Below, piece by piece: positions 1 to 9,226 of a stretch of DNA of 64,000 nt. The stretch's first letter is position 1; every line of letters begins with the position of its first letter. The notes beneath the pieces are model-generated. The model saw nothing but the letters and a program-made list of their open reading frames with translations. It did no database searches and had not been told where the DNA came from. Position numbers and translations under genes: made by a program. The stretch comes from Zhihengliuella sp. ISTPL4 (lineage in GTDB: Bacteria > Actinomycetota > Actinomycetes > Actinomycetales > Microbacteriaceae), in NCBI RefSeq assembly GCF_002848265.1, contig NZ_CP025422.1:62001-126000 (forward strand), written 5' to 3'.

Positions 1-937
1 GCTCAACCCGGAATACCTGCTGAACGGCCAGATGAAGATCGATCGTTCGGCGTCCGTCGCCGCCGTGCAGCGGCTCGCCGAGCCGCTCGGTCTCTCCGTG
101 GAGGAGACGGCCCTCGGCATCCTGCGTGTCGTCACCGCCAACATGGCGCGGGCGATCCGCGTGGTGAGCGTGCAGCGGGGCTACGATCCCCGCGAGTACG
201 CCCTGGTCCCGTTCGGCGGGGCCGGCCCGCTGCACGCCTCCCGCCTGGCCAGGGAGCTAGGCATGAGCACCATGGTGGTGCCGGAGATCCCGGGCGCCCA
301 GTCGGCACTCGGCCTGCTGATGACGGACGTGAAGACGGACTTCATGCGCACGCTCATCACGGGCGTTGACGACACCACGGCGGCAGCGGTCGATGCCGTG
401 TTTGACGAGCTCGCGCATCGCGCGACCGAATGGTTCGTCGAGGAGGAGGTGGAGGAGGGCGGTCGCGCCCTTCGCCGCCGCATGGATCTGCGCTACCGGG
501 GCCAGAACTTCGAACTGGCCGTCGATGTTCCCGAGGGGCATCGCTTCGGCGACGACGGTGCGGATGCCGTCATCGAGTTGTTCCACGAGGCCCACGAGCG
601 CGTGTACGGCTACCGATCAGAGGACGCAGCGGTGGAGGTGGTGACCTTCCGTCTCGAGGCGTCCGGTTCGGCCGCCCATGTCGACCTCCGCCGTGACGAG
701 GTCGGCTCGTCCGATCCGTCCGGCGCGATCGTCGAGACGCGGAGCACGTGCTTCGATCCCGCCGAGGGCTACGTCGACACCCCGGTGTACGACCGCGCGC
801 GCCTCACGCCCGGTGACGTCGTCGCCGGCCCGGCCATCGTGGAGCAGATGGACACCACGACCGTCCTGCTGCCGGGAGACGTGTGCCGCGTGGACGCCTA
901 CCGCAACCTCATCGTGGAGATCGGAGAGCAGAAGTGA
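1..937 (+). CDS. hyuA: Hydantoinase/oxoprolinase subunit A, C-terminal part (5' end outside window)
   Basis: The gene runs in from the left edge: the frame is open from base 2, so the ATG at 32 is internal. About 311 residues are visible, against roughly 650-700 for the family. The family is ATP-dependent N-methylhydantoinase/5-oxoprolinase subunit A, which opens cyclic amides such as 5-oxoproline or hydantoins together with subunit B. The hallmark glycine-rich stretch FGGAGPLHA is seen about 67-75 residues into the visible part. The stop codon overlaps the GTG start of the next gene (GTGA), so the two subunits are translationally coupled. The substrate cannot be told from sequence; a gamma-glutamyltransferase gene 8 kb away makes 5-oxoproline plausible. 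Confidence 0.9.
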   Translation, partial: LNPEYLLNGQMKIDRSASVAAVQRLAEPLGLSVEETALGILRVVTANMARAIRVVSVQRGYDPREYALVPFGGAGPLHASRLARELGMSTMVVPEIPGAQSALGLLMTDVKTDFMRTLITGVDDTTAAAVDAVFDELAHRATEWFVEEEVEEGGRALRRRMDLRYRGQNFELAVDVPEGHRFGDDGADAVIELFHEAHERVYGYRSEDAAVEVVTFRLEASGSAAHVDLRRDEVGSSDPSGAIVETRSTCFDPAEGYVDTPVYDRARLTPGDVVAGPAIVEQMDTTTVLLPGDVCRVDAYRNLIVEIGEQK

Positions 938-2568
938 CCGCCATCGAGTTGGATCCCGTGCTCGTCGAGGTCGTGGGCTCCGCCCTCTCGACCATCGTCG
1001 AGGAGATGAGCGAGACGCTGGTGAAGGCCGCGTTCTCGCCGAACATCAAGGAGCGCCGAGACTGCACGGCGAGTCTGTTCGATGCGGAGGGCCAGGCGAT
1101 CGCCCAGGACGAGGGCGGATCGCCCCTGCACCTGGGCTCGCTCATGGGCATCGTCGCCGCGCTGCGCGCGCAGTATCCGCTCGACCAGATCCGTCCGGGG
1201 GACGTGTTCATCGGCAACGATCCGTACACGGGCGGAGGGTCCCACCTCCCGGACATCGTCCTCGCGACGCCCATCTTCGTCGATGACGAGCTGGCAGCGT
1301 GGGCGGCGACGCTCGCCCACCACGCCGACTTCGGCGACCGGGGTCACGCGCACATCTTCCAGGAGGCGATCCGCATCCCTCCCGTGCACCTTGTGCGCGA
1401 AGGGGTGCGACAGGAGGAGCTGCTGCAGCTCATCCTGCTGAACTGCCAGGTCCCGGAGGAGCGGATCGCAGACCTCCGGGCGCAGGAGGCGGCGCTCCGC
1501 GTGGCGGTCACCCGGTACCGCGAGCTCTGCGAGCGCAACGGGGCCGACGTGGTCCGTGCGATCGGCGCCGAGCTGCTGGACTACACCGAGCGCCGCACCC
1601 GAGCGGCGATCGCCGAGTTCCCCGACGGCGAGTACACGTTCGAGGACCGCTTCGACTGCCCGGAGCTGGACGACGAGCTGACCCTGCGCGTGCGCATCGT
1701 CGTCTCGGGGGACCGGATGCTGTTCGACTTCGCCGGCAACCCGCCGCAGGTCCGCGCGAGCGTGAACGTGGTGTGGACCGGTCTGTACGCCGCGGTCTAC
1801 TACACGATCAAGACGCTCATCGACCCGGACATCGCGCCGAACGCGGGCCTGTACCGCCCGGTCACGATCGAGGCGCCGGAAGGGTCGATCATCAACTGCT
1901 CCGCTCCGGCGGCGGTGAACGGCCGCAGCGAGACCTGCCAGCGCATCGTCGATCTGATCCAGGGCGCACTGGCCCCTGCCGTGCCCGAGCGGATCACGGG
2001 CGCCTCGAACGGGGCCAACACCGGCGTGCACTTCTCGGGGCACGATCACGCGCGAGGTCGCGACTTCGTGTACCTCGAGACGATCGGCGGCGGCAGCGGG
2101 GCCCGCTACAACAAGGACGGACTCGACGGCGTGCAGGTCCACATGACCAACACCTCGAACCTCCCCGTCGAGAGCCTCGAGACCGAGTACCCGCTGATGG
2201 TCGAGGCCTACGAGTTCATCGAGGACTCCGGAGGGACGGGGGAGCACCGCGGCGGCATGGGGATCCGCCGCCGCATCCGCGCGGAGGCCGAGGACGTGCA
2301 CTTCTGGTTGGACACCAGCCGGCAGAAGTCGCAGCCGTGGGGCGTCTTCGGCGGAGGTCCGGGGGCGTCGGCCCGTTGCGTGCTCAGCGACGACGCCACG
2401 CCGATCGACCACGGCTACACCGTCCTGCAGCCGGGGCAGTGGGCGTCGATCGAGACGGCCGGCGCCGGCGGGTTCGGCGATCCTGCCGCCCGCCCGGCCG
2501 ACGCGCTCGAGGCCGACGTCCGCGACGGACGGGTGTCGGAGGAGACCGCCCGGCGTCACCGGGACTGA
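934..2568 (+). CDS. hyuB: Hydantoinase/oxoprolinase subunit B
   Basis: A 544-residue protein of the HyuB family, the partner of the preceding gene in ATP-dependent opening of cyclic amides. The GTG at 934 is chosen because it overlaps the hyuA stop and gives the typical N-terminus (TAIELDPVLVEVVGSAL); an upstream ATG at 883 would overlap hyuA by about 50 nt. Family motifs include DEGGSPLHLGS, the metal-site-like GNDPYTGGGSHLPD and NGRSETCQR. Length is normal for the family. The gene ends 9 nt before the end of the convergent LacI gene, so it is probably the last gene of its operon. Confidence 0.9.
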   Translation: MTAIELDPVLVEVVGSALSTIVEEMSETLVKAAFSPNIKERRDCTASLFDAEGQAIAQDEGGSPLHLGSLMGIVAALRAQYPLDQIRPGDVFIGNDPYTGGGSHLPDIVLATPIFVDDELAAWAATLAHHADFGDRGHAHIFQEAIRIPPVHLVREGVRQEELLQLILLNCQVPEERIADLRAQEAALRVAVTRYRELCERNGADVVRAIGAELLDYTERRTRAAIAEFPDGEYTFEDRFDCPELDDELTLRVRIVVSGDRMLFDFAGNPPQVRASVNVVWTGLYAAVYYTIKTLIDPDIAPNAGLYRPVTIEAPEGSIINCSAPAAVNGRSETCQRIVDLIQGALAPAVPERITGASNGANTGVHFSGHDHARGRDFVYLETIGGGSGARYNKDGLDGVQVHMTNTSNLPVESLETEYPLMVEAYEFIEDSGGTGEHRGGMGIRRRIRAEAEDVHFWLDTSRQKSQPWGVFGGGPGASARCVLSDDATPIDHGYTVLQPGQWASIETAGAGGFGDPAARPADALEADVRDGRVSEETARRHRD

Positions 2569-2577
2569 GCGGTCGCG

Positions 2578-3651
2578 TCAGAGGGGGGCGGCGGAACCGC
2601 GCACCAGGAGCTCGGCGGCGAGCATCTGGCGGCGCGGTCCCGTCGTCCCGCCGCGGATGATCCCGACCAGGGTCGTCGTCGCGGTGGCGCCCAGGCGCTG
2701 ACGCGGCTGCTCGATCACGCTGACGGCCGGCTGGACCATGGTCGTCCAGTCCTGGTCGTCGAAACCGATGAAGGACAGATCGTCGGGAAGCGAGAGACCG
2801 CGTGAGCGGATGCCGCGGTAGGTGCCGGAGCTGAGCACGGTGTCGGTCGCGTGGATCGCCGTCACATCCGGATCGCCGGCGAGGAACTCCTCGACCGCCT
2901 TCTGCGATTCCCCCGTGGTGTAGCCGGTGGAGATGATCAGCTCGTCGTCGATGTCGACGCCCGCACGGGTCAGGGCGCGGAGATAGCCGACGAGACGCTG
3001 CGCCGACGGCCGGAGCATCGAGACATCCGCATCCTCCCCTCCGCGCAACGCGAAGCCGTCCAGCGTCGAATCGACCTGGGACGCCTCGGTCACCAGTGCG
3101 ATCCGTCGATGCCCGTCCGCGAGGAGGGCGTTGATCGCCCGCTCCGTCGCGTCGACATGATCGACGGAGACCAGGGGCAGCTCTTCGAGGCCCGGCATCC
3201 GGCGGTCGAGCAGCACGATCGGCATGCCCTCGCCGGCGAGCCGGAGGAGCGCGGTCGGCTCGGCCTGGAACACCGGGGCGATCACGATCCCGTCCACGCG
3301 CTGCTCCGCGAGGAGCTCCAGGGAGCGCGCCTCGATGTCGGCGTCGTTGTCGGTGTTGCTGACGAGCACTTCGAAGCCCGCCGCGCGCGCGGTGTCGGTC
3401 AGCCCTCGCAGCACGGCGGAGAAGAACGGGAGCGCGACGTCGGGCACGACGATGCCGATCGTGTTTGTCGCCCCCGACTTCATCGCTCGCGCCAGCTGGT
3501 TGGGCCGGTAGCCCAGCCGGTCGGCTGCTTCGAGCACCTTCTGGCGGGTGACGTCGCTGGCCGATCCGTTCTGGGCGAGGACGCGGGCGGCAGCCGACTT
3601 CGACACGCCGGCCGCCCGGGCCACGTCGATGATCGTCACTGCTCGCGCCAT
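2578..3651 (-). CDS. LacI-family transcriptional regulator
   Basis: A 357-residue LacI/GalR repressor. The N-terminal helix-turn-helix (TIIDVARAAGVSKSAAARVL) and hinge (YRPNQLARAM) are followed by a periplasmic-binding-protein-like sensor domain ending in SFIGFDDQDW. The ATG at 3651 is preferred over an in-frame start at 3735 because a GAGGGAG ribosome site lies upstream and the HTH then begins at the N-terminus. It is divergent from the peptide ABC operon, whose promoter holds a perfect GGGAACGTTCCC palindrome, the likely operator. It is a paralog of the LacI protein at 23274-24359, sharing the hinge and the FIGFD(D/N)QDW region. Confidence 0.92.
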   Translation of the reverse strand: MARAVTIIDVARAAGVSKSAAARVLAQNGSASDVTRQKVLEAADRLGYRPNQLARAMKSGATNTIGIVVPDVALPFFSAVLRGLTDTARAAGFEVLVSNTDNDADIEARSLELLAEQRVDGIVIAPVFQAEPTALLRLAGEGMPIVLLDRRMPGLEELPLVSVDHVDATERAINALLADGHRRIALVTEASQVDSTLDGFALRGGEDADVSMLRPSAQRLVGYLRALTRAGVDIDDELIISTGYTTGESQKAVEEFLAGDPDVTAIHATDTVLSSGTYRGIRSRGLSLPDDLSFIGFDDQDWTTMVQPAVSVIEQPRQRLGATATTTLVGIIRGGTTGPRRQMLAAELLVRGSAAPL

Positions 3652-3743
3652 GCGTGCTCCCTCGTAGGTCGATCGCATCGTAGCCGACGACTGGACCCCG
3701 CGATCGCCGGAGATCACCGTGCGGTAAATCTTCACCCATCATA

Positions 3744-3800
3744 TTGACATCGTTCCCAACCTGCGTAAGAGTGGGACGCAAGCCCAAAGGGAACGTTCCC
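3744..3800 (+). promoter_or_regulatory. Promoter and LacI-type operator of the peptide ABC operon
   Basis: A perfect -35 box TTGACA (3744-3749) is followed after 16 nt by a weak -10 candidate TAAGAG (3766-3771). A perfect 12-bp palindrome GGGAACGTTCCC lies at 3789-3800, about where transcription would start, and a half-site CGTTCCC sits inside the spacer (3751-3757). This fits steric repression by the divergent LacI protein. The rest of the leader (3801-3986) shows no gene. Confidence 0.7.
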
Positions 3801-3986
3801 AATGGGGCTTGGATCAGCAGTTTCTCCCACCGGAGAAGACAAGAGGAGAGGTTCACCGCAGAACCCGGCGATGGATGCGAGCACCCGAGTCGCTCGCGCG
3901 AACCCCGAACCGGACGTCGGCATCGCCGCCGAGCACGCACTCTCTTCCTCACGCCCCGCGGGGCCCTCAAGAGACGGATTCACAGC

Positions 3987-5588
3987 ATGGAAACTCTCAA
4001 CACCCGAAGCCCGCGCGCAGGTCGCGGACGCGGGGCCAGGATGCTCGCCCTCGCCGGTGCGGCCACCATGGCCGTGACCTTGGGTCTCGCCGGATGCGCG
4101 AGCGGATCGAACAGCGGCGGCAGCGGCGGCGGAACCGCTGCGGACCAGACCCTCACGATCGGCTTCTCCGCGGAACCCCCCGGGTTCAAGACCGGCGTCG
4201 ACCAGGGCTCGGCCAACCGCCAGCTCATCACCCTCGTCCGTCGCGGTCTGCTCAGCTACGGTCCCGACGGAGACGTCGTCCCCGCTCTCGCCTCGGACTA
4301 CGAGGTCAGCGAGGACGGACTCACCTACACCTTCACACTGCGGGATGGGCTGGCCTTCTCCACGGGGGACGAGCTGACCTCTGAGGACGTCAAGCGCACG
4401 TTCGAGTACCTCGCGGTGCCGGAGAATGGTGCGGCCGATCAGACGTCGTTCGCCAACATCGCCAGCATCGACACCCCCGACGAGACGACCGTCGTGCTCA
4501 ACCTCGGCGAGCCGCAGACCGCGCTGCCGAAGATCATCGCCAACCCGCTGAACGCGATCGTTCCCGAGGAGTCCGTCGACGCGGACGGCGTGCCGATCGG
4601 CGCCGGACCCTTCATGGTGACCGAGTACAAGAAGGGCGTCTCGTACACCCTCGAGGCCGACCCGGCCTACTACGACGCCGACGAGGTCGAGCTCGACGAG
4701 ATCGAGATGACCTTCATGGCCGATGCGCAGACGCGCGTGAAGGCCCTCGTCAGCGGTCAAGTGCAGTTCATTGACTACGTTCCTGCAGCGGACTACGCGA
4801 CGCTGGAGAGCGCGAGCGGCGTCACGCTCGACACCGCCCACGGTCTCTACGGAGCGCTGCAGTTCAACCTCACCGAAGGTCCTCTGGCGGTGCCCGAGGT
4901 CCGCCAGGCGATCGCCTACGCGCTCGACCTCGAGGCGATCAACGAGGTGGGCACGCTCGGGTACGGCACCTCGAACGGCGGCCTGCCGATCCCCGAGGAC
5001 AGCGAGTACTACGACGAGGAGCAGGCCACCCACTTCGCGCAGGACGTCGACAAGGCCAAGGAGCTGCTCGCGGAGGGCGGATACCCCGACGGCGGCTTCA
5101 GCCTGACGCTGCTCACCAACTCGCAGTACTTCGGTCACAGCGAGCGCGCACAGGTCATCAAGAGCGACCTGGAGGAGATCGGCATCTCGGTCGAGATCGA
5201 GACGGGCGACTATGCGAACCAGATCGCCAAGGGCAACAGCGGGTCCTACGACCTGATGATCGGCGGACCCCCCGCGGCGATCAACGACCCGTCCGCCCTG
5301 ACCGGCGCGTTCATCGGCGGGCCCACCTTCGTCCGCAGCTTCGGCATCGACCAGGACCTGTACGCCGGTCTCCTCGATGAGGGAGCCAAGACCGCGGACG
5401 GGCCGGAGCGCGAGGCGATCTACCGAGAGCTCGGAGAGATCTACCTCGAGGACGTGCCCTTCGTGACCTGGGGCCAGGGTGCGGCGGCCTACGCCTACTC
5501 GGACAAGCTCGAAGGGTTCGAGATGCTCAGCGGACCGATCGTGTACTCGTCGATGTACAGCCTGGCCGGAGCGCGGCTCACCGACTGA
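3987..5588 (+). CDS. Peptide ABC transporter substrate-binding lipoprotein (family 5)
   Basis: A 533-residue extracellular solute-binding protein of the DppA/OppA type. The N-terminus has an Arg-rich region, a hydrophobic core and a lipobox LAGC with the acylated cysteine at residue 37. Family-5 motifs such as YTFTLRDGLAFSTGDELT follow. ATG 3987 is chosen; ATG 4041 is an alternative that leaves a shorter but workable signal peptide. It starts the operon SBP-permease-permease-ATPase-GGT. A short GC-rich hairpin follows the stop. The ligand is probably a peptide or modified peptide; opines, sugars and nickel are also carried by this family. Confidence 0.92.
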   Translation: METLNTRSPRAGRGRGARMLALAGAATMAVTLGLAGCASGSNSGGSGGGTAADQTLTIGFSAEPPGFKTGVDQGSANRQLITLVRRGLLSYGPDGDVVPALASDYEVSEDGLTYTFTLRDGLAFSTGDELTSEDVKRTFEYLAVPENGAADQTSFANIASIDTPDETTVVLNLGEPQTALPKIIANPLNAIVPEESVDADGVPIGAGPFMVTEYKKGVSYTLEADPAYYDADEVELDEIEMTFMADAQTRVKALVSGQVQFIDYVPAADYATLESASGVTLDTAHGLYGALQFNLTEGPLAVPEVRQAIAYALDLEAINEVGTLGYGTSNGGLPIPEDSEYYDEEQATHFAQDVDKAKELLAEGGYPDGGFSLTLLTNSQYFGHSERAQVIKSDLEEIGISVEIETGDYANQIAKGNSGSYDLMIGGPPAAINDPSALTGAFIGGPTFVRSFGIDQDLYAGLLDEGAKTADGPEREAIYRELGEIYLEDVPFVTWGQGAAAYAYSDKLEGFEMLSGPIVYSSMYSLAGARLTD

Positions 5589-5591
5589 GCC

Positions 5592-5606
5592 GCGCCGCGG
5601 CGGCGC
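5592..5606 (+). other. Short intercistronic hairpin after the binding-protein gene
   Basis: Arms GCGCCG (5592-5597) and CGGCGC (5601-5606) enclose a 3-nt loop just after the stop codon. It may protect the upstream mRNA segment or partly attenuate the permease genes. It is short, and chance is possible in GC-rich DNA. Confidence 0.35.
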
Positions 5607-5630
5607 CCCTCTGACTCGAATGGGTTCTCA

Positions 5631-6587
5631 ATGATTCGTTACATACTGCTTCGACTCGGACTGGGTGTCGTCACCGTCTGGGGCGTCGTGACAGCCGTCT
5701 TCCTGGCGCTGCACGCCGTCCCGGGCGGGCCGGCCTCGATCATCCTCCAGGGGGGTGCCGGCGGCGGGGACGTCAACCCCGCCGCCGTCGCCGCTCTGGA
5801 GAAGGAGCTCGGCCTGGACCGGCCGCTGCTCGTGCAGTACGTCACCTACCTCGGCGACCTGGTCCGCGGCGACCTCGGAGACTCCATCAAGTACTCCGCT
5901 CCCGTGACCGAGATCATCGCCTCGCCGCTCGGCAACACCGTGATCCTCGTCTTCCTGGCGCTCGTGATCGGCGGCGTCGTCGGACTCTCCTTCGGTGTGC
6001 TCTCCGGCAACCGCCCCGGCAGCATCCTCGATCGCGTCCTCTCGGGCCTCATCTCCGTCGCCGTGTCGACCCCCGGCTTCGTGATCGCCATCTTCCTCTC
6101 GCTGGTGATCGGCCTGAGCCTCGGATGGTTCCCCTCTCTCGGCTATCGGGATCCCGCAGACGGATTCGGGCCGTTCCTCTACCACGCGTTCCTCCCCAGC
6201 CTCGCCCTCTCGTTCGGCTTCCTCGCGATCGTGGGCCGCGTGACGCGCACGTCGATCCTGTCGGTCCGCCGCGAGGACTGGGTGCGCACCGCGAGGGGCA
6301 TGGGGCTCTCGGGCGGACGCGTCTTCCGCCGCCACGTCTTCCGCAACGCCATGAACCCGGTCGTGACGGTCGCCGGCCTGCAGCTGGGCGGACTGCTCGG
6401 GGCCACCGTGCTCATCGAGCAGGTCTTCAACTGGCCGGGGATCGGCGGAACCCTCCTGAACGCGATCAACGGGCGCGACTACCCGTTGGTGCAGGGCATC
6501 GTCATCGTATTCGCCGTGGTGTTCATCCTGACGAACCTGCTCGTCGATCTCCTCTACCGATTCCTCGACCCCCGAGTGGAGGCGTGA
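5631..6587 (+). CDS. Peptide ABC transporter permease (DppB-like)
   Basis: A 318-residue inner-membrane permease of the DppB/OppB type. The first membrane helix is at the N-terminus (ILLRLGLGVVTVWGVVTAVF), and further helices follow. The binding-protein-dependent permease signature is seen in RTARGMGLSGGRVFRRHVFRN, the loop that docks the ATPase. It pairs with the next gene as a heterodimeric channel. Its stop overlaps an in-frame GTG of the next gene. Confidence 0.93.
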   Translation: MIRYILLRLGLGVVTVWGVVTAVFLALHAVPGGPASIILQGGAGGGDVNPAAVAALEKELGLDRPLLVQYVTYLGDLVRGDLGDSIKYSAPVTEIIASPLGNTVILVFLALVIGGVVGLSFGVLSGNRPGSILDRVLSGLISVAVSTPGFVIAIFLSLVIGLSLGWFPSLGYRDPADGFGPFLYHAFLPSLALSFGFLAIVGRVTRTSILSVRREDWVRTARGMGLSGGRVFRRHVFRNAMNPVVTVAGLQLGGLLGATVLIEQVFNWPGIGGTLLNAINGRDYPLVQGIVIVFAVVFILTNLLVDLLYRFLDPRVEA

Positions 6588-6592
6588 TCCCG

Positions 6593-7504
6593 ATGAAGAA
6601 CGCGTTCCGGACCATCTGGAACAGGTCGAGCCCCGGCCTGTTCGTGACGACGTGCGTGATGATCCTCGTCGTCCTGTTCATCTTCATCTACCCGGTGCTC
6701 AGCCCGGTGAACCCGCTCGCACAGGATGTCGCGAACGCCTTCGCGCCGGTCGGGAGCCCCGATCACGTGCTCGGCACCGACAACCTGGGGCGCGACACGT
6801 TCGCCCGGCTGGTCGTGGGTCTGCGCACCGAGATCATCGTGTGCGCCTCGGGCACGCTCCTCGCCGCGCTGATCGGCACCCTGATCGGCATCCTCGCCGC
6901 CTACTTCCGCGGTCTCGCCGACCTTCTCCTCATGCGCGTCGTCGACGTCGTGCTCGCCTTCCCGAATCTCGTGTTCGCGATGCTCATCGTCTCGCTGTAC
7001 GGTGCGGGGGACCTGACCGTGGTCGCCGTCTGCGCCATCGCCTTCTTCCCCAGCTTCGCGCGCCTGACCTACGGCGAGGTGCTCTCGCTCCGGCAGGCGC
7101 TCTACGTCGAGTCGGCGGAGCTGTTCGGCGGCACCCGGTGGCAGATCATCCGCGGACCGCTGCTCCGCGGCGTCGGACCCCTCGTGCTCGCACAGGGATT
7201 CCTCACTCTGGCGTTCGCCGTGGGGCTCGAGTCGGGACTGAGCTTCCTGGGGCTCGGCATCACCCCGCCCCGTCCCTCGCTCGGACTGATGATCGCCACC
7301 GGTCAGCAGTACTTCATGCAGAGCCCCTGGCAGCTGCTGATCCCCAGCATCGTGCTCGTCGCCCTGCTCGTTTCGCTCGGATACGTCGCGGACTGGGTGC
7401 GGGATCTGCTCGACCCGCGGGGGGTCACCCGCCGCCGCCGTCCCGGGCGCGGATCCGCCGCCCAGCGGCCCACCAGCATCGTCGGACAGGGGGTCAACGC
7501 ATGA
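6593..7504 (+). CDS. Peptide ABC transporter permease (DppC-like)
   Basis: A 303-residue permease of the DppC/OppC type with an N-terminal membrane helix, a periplasmic loop containing the typical LGTDNLGRDTFARL, and the EAA-type loop ESAELFGGTRWQIIRGPLL. ATG 6593 is preferred because GGAGG (6578-6582) lies 10 nt upstream; the GTG at 6584, which overlaps the previous stop, is too near that site. The stop overlaps the next ATG (ATGA at 7501). Confidence 0.93.
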   Translation: MKNAFRTIWNRSSPGLFVTTCVMILVVLFIFIYPVLSPVNPLAQDVANAFAPVGSPDHVLGTDNLGRDTFARLVVGLRTEIIVCASGTLLAALIGTLIGILAAYFRGLADLLLMRVVDVVLAFPNLVFAMLIVSLYGAGDLTVVAVCAIAFFPSFARLTYGEVLSLRQALYVESAELFGGTRWQIIRGPLLRGVGPLVLAQGFLTLAFAVGLESGLSFLGLGITPPRPSLGLMIATGQQYFMQSPWQLLIPSIVLVALLVSLGYVADWVRDLLDPRGVTRRRRPGRGSAAQRPTSIVGQGVNA

Positions 7505-9195
7505 ACGCACGCGACGAGGTCCTTCTGACCGTCTCCGATCTGGAGATCGCCGTGGACGACAAGCCCATCGTGCACGGCGCATCGTTCACCGTGTCGCGCG
7601 GAGAGGTGGTGGCGATCGTCGGCGAGTCCGGAGCGGGCAAGTCGATGACCGCCATGGCCGTCCCCGCCCTGCTCCCGGCCGGGGCGACGCGCCGCGGCTC
7701 CATCCTCTTCGACGGGACGGAGCTGATCACGGCGTCCGAGGGGGACATGCGGCGCTTCCGCGGCGCCGAGATCGCTTGTGTCTACCAGGAGCCGATGACG
7801 GCGCTCAACCCGCTGCACACGGTGGGCGACTTCCTCGAGGAGGCGATCGGCGCGCACGAGTCGAAGGGATCGCCGCGGCGCCGTGAGCCTCAGGAGCTGC
7901 TCGAACTCGTCGGCCTCGGAGGATTCGACGATCTGCTGAAGCGGTACCCGCACCAGCTCTCCGGCGGGCAGCGTCAACGCATCATGGCGGCCGGCGCCGT
8001 CGCCTGGGAGCCCAAGCTCCTCATCGCCGACGAGCCGACCACCGCGCTCGACGTCACGACGCAGCGCAACCTGCTCGCGATGTTCCGCGACCTCGTGCGC
8101 CGGGAGCGGATGGGGATGATCTTCGTCACGCACGACATGGGCGTCGTCGCCGACATCGCCGACTCCGTCGTCGTCATGCGCAACGGCTTGGTCGTCGAGA
8201 CCGGCGACGTCTACTCGATCTTCGACAACCCTCAGCACGAGTACACGCGGTCGCTGCTCGCAGCGGCACGTGCGCTGCACGGGGCCGAGACGGCTCTCCT
8301 CGAAGGCGGCGGTGCGGATGCCGGAACCGCGGCCGCGGCTTCACGTGAGGCGGCGGAGGACGACGTCGCGCTCCGGGTGCGCGACCTCGTGGTCGAGTAC
8401 AAGCGCTCCGGGCTCCGCAAGCCGCGGACCGAGGAGAACCGCCGGGCGGCGGTCCAGTCCGCGAACCTCACCGTGGCACGCGGCGAGACGCTGGGCATCG
8501 TGGGCGAGTCCGGCTCGGGCAAGTCGACCATCGCACGCGCGATCCTCGGACTCGCCCCCGTCACCGGTGGCTCCGTGGAGCTCGTCGGCGTCGAACTCGT
8601 CGGCCTGAAGGGACGACGGCGCCGCCGTGCGCTCTCCCGTCTCGGGGTCGTCTTCCAGGATCCGACCTCGTCGCTCGACCCGAGCCTTCCGCTCTGGCGC
8701 GTGGTGACCGAGCCGCTGTGGCGGAGCGGTGCAGTACGCGACACGCGAGAGCTCCGCCGCCGCGCGCGCGAGCTCCTGACGGATGTGGACCTCGACCCGG
8801 CGTGGATCGAGCGCCGGCGACACGAGCTCTCGGGAGGACAGCGGCAACGCGTCGCGATCGCGCGGGCAATCTCGCACCGCCCGGACGTGCTGATCGCCGA
8901 CGAGCCGACCTCTGCGCTGGACGTCACGGTGCAGGTGACCGTGCTGGAGCTGCTCGCCCGCCTGCAGCGCGAGCACGACTTCGCCTGCATCTTCATCAGC
9001 CACGACCTCTACGTCGTCTCGACGATCTCGGATCGCGTGCTGGTGATGAAGGATGGTCAGGTGGTCGAGAACGGCCCGACGGATCAGGTCATCCACGACC
9101 CGGAGAACGAGTACACGCGCACGCTGCTGGGAGCCATCCCGGTCCCGGACCCGGTGCTGCAGCGCTCGCGGCGGGAAGCGGAGAGCATCCGATGA
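7501..9195 (+). CDS. Fused double ATPase of peptide ABC transporter (DppD-DppF-like)
   Basis: A 564-residue protein with two complete ABC ATPase domains in one chain. The first has Walker A GESGAGKS at residues 41-48, signature LSGGQ and Walker B LLIADEPTTALD. The second repeats this with GESGSGKS, LSGGQRQRV and LIADEPTSALD. Both also carry the oligopeptide/dipeptide C-terminal extension (PQHEYTRSLL and PENEYTRTLL). It powers the two permeases just upstream. Fusion of D and F subunits is common in actinobacteria; a similar fusion occurs at 58628-60280. Confidence 0.93.
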   Translation: MNARDEVLLTVSDLEIAVDDKPIVHGASFTVSRGEVVAIVGESGAGKSMTAMAVPALLPAGATRRGSILFDGTELITASEGDMRRFRGAEIACVYQEPMTALNPLHTVGDFLEEAIGAHESKGSPRRREPQELLELVGLGGFDDLLKRYPHQLSGGQRQRIMAAGAVAWEPKLLIADEPTTALDVTTQRNLLAMFRDLVRRERMGMIFVTHDMGVVADIADSVVVMRNGLVVETGDVYSIFDNPQHEYTRSLLAAARALHGAETALLEGGGADAGTAAAASREAAEDDVALRVRDLVVEYKRSGLRKPRTEENRRAAVQSANLTVARGETLGIVGESGSGKSTIARAILGLAPVTGGSVELVGVELVGLKGRRRRRALSRLGVVFQDPTSSLDPSLPLWRVVTEPLWRSGAVRDTRELRRRARELLTDVDLDPAWIERRRHELSGGQRQRVAIARAISHRPDVLIADEPTSALDVTVQVTVLELLARLQREHDFACIFISHDLYVVSTISDRVLVMKDGQVVENGPTDQVIHDPENEYTRTLLGAIPVPDPVLQRSRREAESIR

Positions 9196-9226
9196 GCGGA
9201 GCGCGGTCGAACGAGAGGAGCGCCGG

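Noticed and set aside
898..2559. A 553-codon minus-strand frame opposite hyuB
   Set aside because: hyuB has all family motifs; the antisense frame has the composition of a shadow.
6584..6586. GTG start for the DppC-like permease overlapping the previous stop
   Set aside because: The ribosome site GGAGG would lie only 1 nt from it, whereas ATG 6593 has a normal distance.
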